A DNA stretch of 64,000 nucleotides. It comes from Seison nebaliae (lineage: Eukaryota; Rotifera; Pararotatoria; Seisonacea; Seisonidae). The stretch is taken from the NCBI GenBank assembly GCA_023231475.1, contig JALJEE010000561.1:25545-89544 (forward strand). Direction: 5' to 3'. Below, one piece after another: positions 49,785 to 61,342 of the stretch (position 1 is its first letter; each line of letters opens with the position of its first letter). Made by a program: the position numbers and the translations under genes. A model generated the notes under the pieces. That model was not told the DNA's origin. It did not search any database and was given only the letters and a program-made list of their open reading frames with translations.

Positions 49785-52217
49785 ATGAAAAATTCAGAAG
49801 AAATGAAGAATAGTGAGATGAAATTGTCGAATGTAAGATTGAAGGAGAATTTCGATGCGATTAATGATCGAATAATTCGAATTCTTGAAATGAATTTAAA
49901 TGACGATACATATCAGAATTTATTGGGATCGATTCATCATTGTTTAACGACAACGGATGAGAGGAAAGGAGCAGGAGATGAATTGACTGATCGAGAAATG
50001 AAATGTTCATATATGAAGAAATATTTCTGGCAGAATAATAATAAGATGGTGGAGAATTTATTGGAGAATGTGCAACCGTCGTTGGAGGTGATTGAAAGAT
50101 TGGAATTGAAGTTCGACGGATTATTAGAGAAAGTGGATGAAATGGAATTCAGTCTCACTAAATCTAAAGAGAATTCGAGAGAATTGATAAGTCAAACGAC
50201 TGAATTGCAGAAAAAATATAATGAGAAGTTGTTGGAGGATCAATTATTAACTTCATATCAACATCGTTTCTTGTTGAATGAGAAGGAGAAATTGATTTTG
50301 ACACAATTGAACGATAAGAATGAGAAGTTGTGTGAGGAATTCTTCCGAGTTTTCGAGAAGATTGAACGAATTCGGAAGAACTCGAAAATCCTGTTGCAAT
50401 GTAAAGAAACGGTAGCGGCCGTTCAAATCATGGAGGAGATATCACATCATTATGAATTGGCAAACGAAGAATTGTACAAATGGGTTCAGAATCGTGTAAC
50501 ACGATTATCACAAGAAGAGATTATTGATATTTCGAAAGATTTGGAGAATGCTCTCGAAATGATGTTGAATCGACCAATTCTATTCTATCATATCATCAAA
50601 GAATATGGTCGTACGAGAGGGAAAGAATTGTTAAATTGTTTCGTGAAACGATTAATCGATTCGAATCGACAACAAATCGATTCGTTCAATTCATCCAATC
50701 CAGATCATAAATTAGATATCGTTCGATTTACTTCCGACGTTTTCGCTTGGTTACATCAGACCATCGCTACGGAACGTGAGAATTCTCTCACTATTCTCAA
50801 ATCAGTTCGTTGTCGTGACAAGTTATTGAGCGATAATGAATTGACAAAGAATTTATTCTATTTCAATTCCATTTCTCAACATCATGAGAGAGAAGAAGAG
50901 AAGAAAGAAGGAAAAATAGAAGAGAAAGATTATTTCATTCAATTATCAATTCCATCAAATCAATTCGTTCTCTTAATTCTTGATACAGCAACGTCATATT
51001 TATCGAAAGTATTTAATGGGAAATTGAGTAAATTATTCATTTCTCCCATTTACTCTTTACCATCTATTCATTATCAATTAATTCAAATATTTTCCTTCTA
51101 CATTCAAACACTCACTAATCATTTACCTTATCATTCTCAATTGATGATTACCATTCGTGATCTCTATTTGTTTGTGAGGAATATTTTCAAGAATACCATC
51201 CATACGGAAGCCACTCGAATTATGGGCAATTTTTCTAATAAGAACATCAAATCGATGGTGACTGAACGAATTATTATTGATCTACAACCACCAGATGAAT
51301 ATCAGTCATTTTTAACATCATTCGGTCTCATGATTTATAAACCGACTATTGTCAAATATTCTCGTACTCTCTCCATCTTCAATGGAACGGAGGATGACGA
51401 GAAGAATGGCATCTTATATGATGCCAACAAAGAAATAATTTCAATTCTAAAGAATGTTACACAAACTCTACTTTCTGCCATCAATTTAGGAGCGACACAA
51501 TTAACTCGCAAATCCGATATCAATGTCTTCACACTCAATTGTCTCATTCCATTGAAGTATGCAATCTCGATGTACGAACGACATTCGTCCAAACATACTC
51601 AAGAGATTATGGATATGATGGAAGCGCGAATCTCAACTGAAATCGAAAGTTTAGCGAACGAACAAGTCTCTCAAATACTCATCATTTGTCAACTGTCTGA
51701 AATTTATAAATATGTTTTGGTTAATAGAAAAAAAAAAGGTTTAGACAAACAACAATTAGACGAAGAACAATTAGATGAAGAACAATCAAACGACATACCA
51801 AAAATGACTTACATTGATCAATTGTTTTCTGACGAGAAATATCGAAAACAACTTCGTATTACATTCTCGAAAATACGATCCTTCTTCATCACACCATCCA
51901 ACTTATTTCTTCCTTGTATTCTGAAGTTACGTGACGAACGAATCAGGTTTAATTTTTTTTTATTATAATTATTATTTGTTTATATTTCTCATATTTCTCT
52001 CCCGTCCAAATATTTTAGAACTGAAATTCTAGAGAAATCTTTGAAAATCTTCGAGAACGTTTATCGTCTAATTTATTCGTATTTAATGATGACAAAGGAT
52101 AATGATAATGGAGATGACGAATGTAAAACGATAAATCTTTTTATTGAGTATTTAAATGAGAATAATTTACGAATATTATCAATCGATGAAATGAGCGATT
52201 GGTTCAAAAGTAAATGA
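49785..52217 (+). CDS. COG6: Conserved oligomeric Golgi complex subunit 6
   Basis: Exons 49785-51946 and 52019-52217 (72-nt intron, GTTTAA...TAG, phase 2) give 786 residues against about 657 in human. An N-terminal coiled coil (about 85-190, containing QTTELQKKYNEKLLEDQLLTSYQHRFLLNEKEK) is followed by the COG6 core. Conserved landmarks are AVQIMEEISHHYELANEELYKWVQNRV, NRPILFYHIIKEYGRTRGKELLNCFVKRL and HKLDIVRFTSDVFAWLHQTIATERE. COG6 sits in lobe B of the COG tether, which guides retrograde vesicles within the Golgi. The start is the first ATG; a GTG at 49719 in frame is not a credible eukaryotic start. The gene converges on E-Syt. Confidence 0.92.
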
Positions 52218-52447
52218 TGAAGCGAAGTATATAAGGAAGAAGAAATTGAGAAGAATGTTGTTGCAAAAGAAAGACAAGAAATTATTAGAAAGATTTATGC
52301 GATGGAAAATATGACGATAATGAAAATTATTAAAATCTATTTAAAAACAAAAGAAAAGAAGAGACTGGATAAAAAAGCGGATGTTATTGTTGTTAAATGA
52401 TTGAAAAGAAAATAAATAATATTTCCATTAAACATCTTCTAATTATC

Positions 52448-55400
52448 TCATGTTTCAGATGATAATGTATACCATTCGGTAGTCATTTGATTCAGATCCA
52501 ATTTACTCAAATCAATAATCGTCTGTCCCAGAAACTTTTGTTCATTCGACATAAATGAACGATCATTATTTACTGTCACTTCCAACTGTTTCTTTGTCGC
52601 ATCCATCAATGACAATTGCCATTCAAATCTAAAAGGGGAATGGAATATTTAAAATTCTGAAATAAATTCTCTTTAAAAAATTTAACTGATCTTCGAATTC
52701 TGGATCGAGATTATTTCGAATAACAACCGATTTCCGTTTCTGAGTACGTTCAGGTAACAAATATAATTTGACATATGGATCAGATAAATTATCTTTATCT
52801 ACATTCCTCAAATTTCTACATTTATGAATGACTACTTTCAATTTACTTCGTTCCATAATATAACCGACACTAATTTGAATTTTGCCCCAACCTAAATCTT
52901 GATTAGAATTTGGTCGTTGTCTCAACGACGGATGTTCCTCTTCTAACAATCGATTATTTGGTGACACATCACCATTATTATTATCTATATCAACATTTTC
53001 TGGAAGAATGTGTTGATCATCAAAATTCTTCTTGTCTATCGAGTTTGATTCGTTAAAGGACAATCCTTCATCTTCCGTCAAAGATGATTGTGGAGATGAT
53101 GCTTCACTCTCCAACACCATAATCTTCAACCAAATCTTTAAGAATATTTTTGCATTACCAACAGAATTTCCTGAATCATTCGTTATATCAAATGGACGTT
53201 CCATCGTCATATTTGGTCGATTGAGGAGAACGTTAATGGGAATTTGGACGGATCCAATTCCTTCAGCTGGTTTATAATTCATTAAAGAGATTGTGAAATT
53301 TTGAGTTTCGCACGACATTACTAGAAATTGGAAGGTCTTATTCCAAGCCGGTTTCGTCGTTGACGCTTTAAACGATGTCTCTTCCGTTTTCTGTCCGACT
53401 TTCAGAAGACAATATGGACTTGGTTCCATTACATTATTATTTGCATCTGAAGTCATCTGAAGAAGAGTTTTTATGAAATAAACTTTCATAAATAAATCAA
53501 ACAGGAACGCCTTGAGCATAATCTACATGAACGAACAAGACTGCACTCGCTTTCGACAGTTGACCCGATTTGTCCTGGAAAAGTCATTTTAAGCGATTAA
53601 TAAGAAAAATTTATAGAAATTATCATTCACAATTCCAGAAAGTATAGCGACTAGCAAGAATGTTGAGAGATTAAAGAAGGTTGAAAGTTGCGAAGAGAAT
53701 AAAATTGGAACAAGAACAACAATCGAATTCTGATCAACTAAAAAGAAATGTGGAGGAGAACTCGATTATGATGGATTAGAAGAAGAGAATTAAATTCTGA
53801 TGATTCTCTGAAGAGAAATTAAATTGGAATGAATTGGAAGAAAGAGAATTGAACATCAGCAAAATTTAAAAAAGTTTAAGCACAGACGTATTGAAGAACG
53901 GATAGCGAAAGAAGAAGAGGGGCAAGAGCAGAAGAAACAATTCACATTTTCTAATTAAACATGGCCAGATGAAAGCGAAAGAGAAAAGGATAAATAATAA
54001 ATATTTGTTGAAATTCTTTAACCAATTGGTCAGATGCGTCGATCTAAAATATCAAGAGATAAATAAGATAATATATTAAGATTATTTAAAATGTGTTTGT
54101 ATATTAGGAGAATGGAAAGGACAAATGGAGGAAGGAAAACATAATTATTAATAGGACTCCAAATTCCCGTTAATAGGAACATTTAAAGATCAATTTAGCT
54201 GAATGAGGATCAGGAGAGAATTATTGAACCTTAGCATAGTCTAACGAATTAGACGATAAGTTGTACCAATACGATTTTAGATGTAACATTCCAGTCAACG
54301 TATTCTCCAAAGGAATCCACTTCGATAACATTAAATATTGGATAGAATTGAAGAGATAATTAAGAAAGTAACTGAATCGAAAACACCTTGATCTTTCAAT
54401 GTTTTCACTGAGAGACTGACATCACCTAAAGCGTCATCTTCATCAGCATCCTTGTCGTACATATTCAATTCGAGACGAGCACCATTCTCATCTTGAATGA
54501 TGGCTTCATAAATCGAATTCCAAACTGGTGACAATGTCCTCTTTTGTGTATGTGTTCGGAAATATTTATTTCCAACTAACAAATTCGAAAAAAAAAGTAT
54601 TCGAATACATTAATTCACAATACTTAATCATTACGAAAGACGTTAACATCGAATTTTAACATATGGATCCGATTTGGCTCCAAATCCAATATCTTGTTTC
54701 CTCAATTCTTTCGCTTCAACCACTTCGATACGTAACACTCCCTATCAAATTCGAATGAATATAATTAAAATCATCTCATAAATTTACTAACAGCACATAA
54801 ATGATATTCCAAATCGGAAAGATCGATATCTTTGAAAATTGGAATTGTGTATCGATTGGGCAAAACGAATAATGAATCGAATGTATCATTGACTTGTGTC
54901 AGAATCGTATCACTATTAGTTTAAATAAATATGTTATTTGAATGGAAATATGATAAATGGAAGTTTAAACGTTATGCCTGGTACGCTAAGTGCATTGGCA
55001 ACATCAGTAAAATCGAAATTGATATCCTTTCATAATTCAAATATGATTTTGAAGAAAACTTTTAATTTTCATGAAAAATTTAAATAGAACCGGTGATTGA
55101 AGGAAGAAAACGGTAATTCCACCAAACAACGGCATCCGTTTACATAACGGTTTCAATACAATACGAATATTACCATGTAATTGTAAGTTTTTTATACCAG
55201 CCGTTATTCCTTTCACTTTACATTTGATACGAGCGTCACCTGCATATCTGAAATGTGGATAAGAAAATAAAAAACTGAATAAAAACCATAAAAATTATGA
55301 AGAAATTTCTAACAGAATTTCTGTATCGATTAGAATTTCATTTCTTCGTACATTTTCTGTGTAGGTTTTGAATCCTCCAAATCTTGGTGGCTGAGAAGAA

Positions 55401-55951
55401 ATGAATGAAATGGAAATGATAAATATATCGAACAATGTCGCCCAAATCAATTTTTTCGAAAGAGAATTCTTGTAATTGTGCGTGAGCATTTTGGATGGCA
55501 CTCTCTACGAAATTCCTCATAATTTCTGTCATATAATCCCCGAAATATGGCCATGCTTGTTTAATGATATTATTAAACCATTCGGCACGTTCCTTGTCCG
55601 GAAAATAGACCCATGCAGGAACTTCATGTAAACGTGCAAGAATTGCATCCTTCTCATTCGTCATTAAATTCTGTGCCATAATTCGTTTCTCTTCATTATT
55701 CTTACTTCTCTTCTTCTCCCAGATATAGAGTAGTGATGCTATTAAAATCCATGCGACACTGAAATTGAAATATCCTGGAAAGGAATTAAATTCCATCAAA
55801 TTAAATCATTCAACTACCAACCTAACAACCAGACGACAAGAACGAGAATAGTTATTCGGAAGTAATTCTGGATAATTTTCATCACATAATTATTGTTCGA
55901 GCCTTTGCCTCGTATCGACGTCAGATAATTGCCTGGATTGGTTGAAGACAT
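52448..55951 (-). CDS. ESYT: Extended synaptotagmin (ER-plasma membrane tether, SMP + three C2)
   Basis: Twelve exons: 55822-55951, 55434-55774, 55314-55390, 55091-55247, 54971-55026, 54792-54912, 54648-54741, 54373-54575, 54230-54319, 53509-53574, 52687-53456, 52448-52628. They total 761 residues. A hydrophobic hairpin (about 33-58) anchors it in the ER. The SMP lipid-transfer domain (about 90-285) has the hallmark VYFPDKERAEWFNNIIKQAWPYF, KIDLGDIPPRFGGFKTYTENV and DTFDSLFVLPNRYTIPI. C2A starts at residue 295 (GVLRIEVVEAKELRKQD, with SDPYVKI and DKDADEDD calcium-loop Asp residues). C2B follows about 455, and C2C about 650 (KLKVVIHKCRNLRNVDKDNLSDPYVKLYLLP). Drosophila Esyt2 has about 816 residues. 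All eleven introns begin GTT; ten are 43-72 nt and one is 655 nt. Intron phases agree across all junctions. Confidence 0.93.
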
Positions 55952-56078
55952 AATTTTCTTCAAGAGAAAATTGTCCAAACACCAAAATTGTTTCGGAAGA
56001 GAATTTTCGAAAAAACCTAATTCTTTTCGATGAAAAAGTATAAACTTTATTTCTTTTTCTCTTCTACCTTTTAGATAT

Positions 56079-57115
56079 CTTTTTTTTTTTTTTTATTAAG
56101 ACGCGGAATCCCTATAGGTTAAAGCATAAAGAAAATCAATAAGAGAAGAATAATTGTTGCTGGAAATAAACTCACGACCACGAGACAACTCATCCCTCAG
56201 ATGAATAGGAATAAATGATTCGAGATTAAAATTGTTAACTAAAGCGTCCAAATCTTTCGTAGAGGTGGGATATAATAAAGCATAATATTGACAGAAATAT
56301 TTTGTAGGACTGTTGAATTGTTCACATTCTGCATATGTCGGATGAGGAAAAGAAGATATGTTAATATCGGAAACGATTGACAGATACCTGTTAGCGATTA
56401 GCAATAGGAAAGAAGAGATGCCCATTAGGCAGAACATAAATGCTCGATTAAAGGGACGTTTACATCCGAGTAAGATGTGGCAGCACCGATTGTATGCTCT
56501 ATCCATAGAGCTCATGGACTGTATGGAAAATGAAATAGATGTCTGAATTCCTTAAAAATCCGTGCAGAATGTACGAAATAGCTGGATTTTCATGTCGATT
56601 GAGAATAGTTTACACCGATGGTGAAAGGAATAAAACGCTCGGATAAATTTTGATCTGAGCTTGTCAATGGACGATGAAGACTTCAAACGATTATCGATTC
56701 TACATCCGAGGAAAATGAGATCATTGTAGACTATTTCACGAAGTTCCGAATAGCGAGGGAAAATGGTTCGATTAGTTATGACTTTGCACTTTCTGGCATT
56801 ACATTCAATTCCGCATTGGCTCATTCTTCTCACTACTACATCATAAACCGTTTTCAGGTTTTTTGATGATGTTTGCGAGGATGACTATATCATCAGCATA
56901 TGGAAGAACTGCGGGATAATTATAATTTTCCAATGAAAAAGAGAATCGGTTATTGCAAGGAATTATTACATCGTCAAGTATTTTCCCAAATATCCAAGGG
57001 GCGAGGATGGAACTTTGACGTACACCTTTATTGATTACATATTCCTTTCCAATTTGCCCATTTATTTTTATTCGATCAGTAGAATCTTTCGATAAATATC
57101 GTATATATCGTAATA
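56079..57115 (-). mobile_element. 5'-truncated LINE (non-LTR retrotransposon) with poly(A) tail
   Basis: The minus strand reads RT motif GVRQSSILAPWIFGKILDDVI, the catalytic LPYADDIVILANII, a stop after PENGL, then LGCRIDNRLKSSSSIDKLRSKFIRAFYSF and IQLFRTFCTDF. A further break leads to the C-terminal open frame 56096-56515 (MDRAYNRCCHILLGCKRPFNRAFMF...), which stops one base before a run of 15 A (56080-56094, T on plus). The tail directly after the ORF end and 5' truncation inside the RT domain near 57115 are typical of target-primed insertion. I could not identify a target-site duplication. It lies about 130 bp upstream of the E-Syt start codon, on the same strand. Confidence 0.8.
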
Positions 57116-57673
57116 AATAGAATGATTTAAGTTAGTAAATTATTTATTTTTATAGTTAATCACTCGATGGTATGTGTCGATGAGAGGTAGATATGTGAAC
57201 TCCCATATCTTTTCCCCCATACATACAACGAATAAGTTGATTACATAAGAAATTGCTAATAATCATCAACTCTCAATGTTTTTGTTCTTCGATTCATTCA
57301 CTGCATAACTTCCATCATTCAATAGCGAATAGATGAAGAGTTACATTTTCATCTTTTTCTTTTTTCAAATAAATATATTATTCAAATTGTTGGCAAATTA
57401 CATAATAACTGATAGAAAAATTTTTTTCTTTAATTTTCTTAAATTTGTTTTATTGAAATAAAAATCCAGATTATAAATAATTTCCATTGTAAAATGGGAA
57501 TTTAAATTGATGGAATTTAATAAATTTATTTTCATAATGATAATTCGATAATGAAACGAGAGAATGAATTCAATCACATTTTTTTCTTATTAGAATTTCT
57601 TTTCTTGTTTTTCAGTTCAGAAAGTTATGAATTCAGTTCTCATTCTCTAATTTGAGGAGGAAATGAGAAGAAA
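57116..57673. other. AT-rich intergenic region upstream of ISCA2
   Basis: Between the 5' end of the LINE and the ISCA2 start. No gene is seen. It must contain the ISCA2 promoter and possibly the original upstream region of E-Syt displaced by the LINE. Confidence 0.4.
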
Positions 57674-58123
57674 ATGGTATTGAATAGAATAAATAAAATT
57701 TATCCTTTTCTCTACAAATCATCTTCACTCTTCCATCGAACAATACATCTACAATCGTCATTGATGAAAGAACGATTGGCAAATTTGAAGATTAGTGAAT
57801 CGGCAAGAAATTATATTGAAAATGAATTGAAATTGACTAATAATGAATATTTACGAATTCTTATCGATAGTGGCGGTTGTTCAGGATTTCAATATAAATT
57901 TGAAATTATTAATGAAAACGAACGGAATGACGATGATCTCCTTTGCAAATTACATGATAATGATAAGAGAATATCGATAATTGTTGACGAGATTTCTCAT
58001 GATTTGATCAAGGGCTCTCTACTCGATTATCAAAAGGAAATTATTCGGAGCGGATTTGTCATCGACAAAAATCCACAAGGTGCCACTAACTGTTCATGTG
58101 GCGTGTCGTTCAGTTTGAAATAA
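57674..58123 (+). CDS. ISCA2: Iron-sulfur cluster assembly protein ISCA2-like, mitochondrial
   Basis: Single exon, 149 residues. Residues 1-30 are a hydrophobic, basic presequence (MVLNRINKIYPFLYKSSSLFHRT). The A-type scaffold fold follows (LKISESARNYIENELKL...YLRILIDSGGCSGFQYKFEI). All three cluster-binding cysteines are present: Cys69 in SGGCSGFQY and Cys140/Cys142 in NCSCGVSFSL. ISCA2 works with ISCA1 and IBA57 to build 4Fe-4S clusters for mitochondrial enzymes. The compact loop and SGSLLDYQKEIIRSGFVIDKNPQ-like block favour ISCA2 over ISCA1. Functionally it supports complex II, whose SDHD subunit is also in this window, but that is coincidence as far as the sequence shows. Confidence 0.93.
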   Translation: MVLNRINKIYPFLYKSSSLFHRTIHLQSSLMKERLANLKISESARNYIENELKLTNNEYLRILIDSGGCSGFQYKFEIINENERNDDDLLCKLHDNDKRISIIVDEISHDLIKGSLLDYQKEIIRSGFVIDKNPQGATNCSCGVSFSLK

Positions 58124-58333
58124 ATTCTTCAAAAAAAACTCTCTTAAATAGAAGAGAACAAATCGAATCAATCACTTCCACAATCAACAAATAAATATAA
58201 GATATTTAACTTCCCTAAGGATGTTTATTGGTGAAATTCGAAAGTTTTCTCTGTCAAAATATCTTCATGTCGATTTATTTAATTCTAATAAAAATTTTTA
58301 TTTCAAATTCCTATTTTTACTATTCACTGAAAA

Positions 58334-60412
58334 TTATCGCCGATCTCGAAAGTAACCACCATCTCCATTCCAGTATTTCGTCCAACCTGGTAAATTGAAT
58401 TTGGAATGTCGATTCCGAATCTCATGTTCATTTTCGATAGATTCATCTGTAAAATCTGTGAAGAGTATTAACATTTTAAAAGAGGAAAAATTCATTAACC
58501 TCCCAAATGGTTATGATAATTTGTTAGTTCATTCAAGTTCATCATCGACCCTTCTGGTGATCGGATATTAGTAAATTCTTTATGAATACTATTTTTCAAT
58601 GGAGGCGGTTCTAAAATGTACGTTGTCTGACGTATATGTTCCTCATGTTTTCTGGAAATGGAATTCTTTTCGATTAATTCTATTCCGTCTTCATTCTTCG
58701 GTAAGACAATTATCGGGGATTTTTGTATGTCGTTTAACTCTGTTGAATTGACATTTGATTCTAATAAAATCTTCTCGGGACGTAATCCGTTGTTGACGGA
58801 ACTATTGTCTGATTTTGGAGATGGTGGAGTCGTCGGTTTAGGAGGAGGTTGTGCAGTAACAGATTTGGATGGAATTTGTATTTTGATTTTTTCTTCTTTC
58901 CCATTATCTTTCGCTGCCAAAAGTAATCTTTTACTAATGTTATTCTTTGGAATTTTATCTTCTGGCATCTTCTCGAAATCTGAAAAATGAATGACACAAA
59001 TTAAACAAACCATAAAAAACGATAACTATTCAACGATGCATCATAACAAATTTTATTTGGCGCTATACGATTAAAACGATTAGCATGTTCCGGAGGCAAT
59101 AACGACATATCGAAATTTTTATATTTTCCCGTAGTTCCACCATAACATCCCAGACATGCACAACATGTGCCGCAACAACGTTGAGACGAGCAAGATCCTT
59201 TTTTAGAAAAATAAATAAATAAAAATTTAATGTAGGTAAAATTTTCTTTTTTCAAAAATATCGAACCATATGGTCCGATTAGACAATCATTTTGACTTCC
59301 ACATCGTCGGCAGAATGAATAGTTCCTGCATCTCGAACAATGCCAAACTAGCCAGCCAGGACGCCAACAACAATAATATAACAGAATAAGAAGTAGTAAA
59401 CCACCAATAATACCTGTGGGATGAATGAGAAGTAGAAGTTGGAAGAATTATGGAAAGAGTACCGCAAATTAGATAAATTAAGAAATAATTCGGTCTTGGT
59501 TTCAAATTCGGATCGACAGTACTGGTAGAAGTGGTAAAGAATTCCGTTACTTGTCCCACTACCAAGTGAGAAATTTTATCATTTTCATAGAACAATCAAG
59601 TGAACCTCGACAATTTCCTGGAAAAACACCGATCAAATCACCATATTGGTCATCACCACAATTGGGACTGAAAGCTGAGTCGCATCTCATTTGTGCATCG
59701 ATACATCGACGAGAAAATGGTTCGCAAGAAAATTGACTGAATAATGTTGTGTCACATTGTCCGATATGGTATGAGAATATATCGATAGCGAATGTTAATT
59801 TAGCATTGGAAGCACTTTCATGATCGATCGAGAATGAAATTAGAAAAAATTTAGTAATAATCATAAAAAAACCCCATATATACGATGATTCTGAATTTCC
59901 TGTTATTTCGTCCATCTCTAATTGGAGAAACATTGGGAGCACTACCACATACCTTCCCATAAACGCTAGCTGATAAATTGTTTCAAAGATGTTGATAAAT
60001 GAAATTAACTTGAGTCCGAGTTGAATGCAAGTGTGTCATCGTTCATTTGGAGAACTTCCACGTTGGCAACATCGCAATTATCATTGGGAGTGAGAACCAA
60101 ACTAAATTTATTTGGTAGTAACTCATCTTTACGAATGTTAATTTCCGTCAACTCATCATAATATCCTAGTGCCCATTCTCTTTTCAATTCAATATTTATT
60201 GTACAAATGGCTATTCGATTAATCGTACCAGAAATTGAGAAACCCCAATCAGCCTCATATGTCTCCTCGTTGTTATTGGCACAAAGTGTTGATAAATCGA
60301 CTAAGAATAATTATTAAAAATATGTAAATTATCGAATAGTAGAACTTATCTTAAGGGCATCAACTGAATAATGGACGAATACGAATAGGCAGATATAAAT
60401 TGAGATAATCAT
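58334..60412 (-). CDS. Single-pass receptor-like protein: signal peptide, CUB-like, LDLa, TM, Cys-rich cytosolic region
   Basis: Nine exons: 60346-60412, 60010-60300, 59873-59969, 59606-59814, 59463-59558, 59267-59413, 59027-59197, 58500-58979, 58334-58455, with consistent phases, encode 559 residues. A signal peptide (1-19, MIISIYICLFVFVHYSVDA) is followed by a CUB-like ectodomain (about 29-172) and one LDL-receptor class A module (Cys172, 182, 189, 196, 204, 220, with RCD and CGDD calcium residues). The TM helix is about 246-267. Just inside the membrane lies a region with many cysteines (CCWRP...CSRCRNYSFCRRC...SQRCCGTCCACLGC), then a Pro-rich disordered tail. CUB+LDLa ectodomains occur in auxiliary receptor subunits and sorting receptors. 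I cannot assign an orthologue. The paired CxxC motifs could bind zinc, or the cysteines could be palmitoylated. Confidence 0.85.
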
Positions 60413-61342
60413 TCCAAATCATGAAAGAAGGAATGTTTCAGGAAAAAGGTAGTTTGAAAGAAAAATTAATTTTCTACAATTATTCTCCCGTTCTAAAGTT
60501 CTAAACATTCAAAAATTTGCCTTCGTCAAAATAAAACACTTGAATTTATTAATTTTTAGGTAAATTACCTAATTGACTCATCTTAATAATGAGAAGAATG
60601 GACTTGAATTATTTTGATGGAAAGTATTAGGGGAGATGTGTAGAAAACAAAATTTGCCTCAAACAAATTTCATTTCTGAAAGTTATTCTTAAAGGAAAAT
60701 TTCTATTACGAAATTATTATTAGATTTCCTACTTTAAACTCTCAAAATTTTCAATTTCCAAATTTTGATGATTCTCTTTCGGATTGTTATCAATCATAAT
60801 AAGAACAATTTATTTGTTATATATCTTATTCCGTACACAGGAAATTATGTGACTCTATTAAATATTTCTTTCCAATATCAAAATTTGGAAGTTTCAAATA
60901 ACTTTTCAAATGTCATAAAACATAGAATTTACTCGTTCATTAACTCATTTGACTGGAGACAAAATGTCATGATATTTTTTATCGTGAATTATTCCATATT
61001 ATTCATGTTTATCCCGACGGGCATGTTACTTAAAACTTACAACTCTTACAACTTGTAAGACAGATAACAATTTCACAGTTCTATCAATCAACAATTTTCT
61101 ATTCCGGAAATTAAACAATTCCCGACATTGTTTGAATCAAATTATACTTTGTCATTTTTCGATAATGATTTTTATTGAAATTATGAGAAAAATAAATGTA
61201 ATTTTAAATTTATCGGAATAAAGTTAACTGTTAATTAATAAGTGGATGGAGGGATTATAATATTAGATCTTGTTCACATTATTATTGTGAATGCATTCAA
61301 AATTTATCTTCGTTCACATTTTATGTGGAGTGATTGGATTGT
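60413..61342. other. AT-rich intergenic region, no gene recognised
   Basis: Between the CUB/LDLa gene start and the NXPE gene end (both minus). The plus-strand open frame 60765-61058 lacks recognisable features. Confidence 0.4.
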
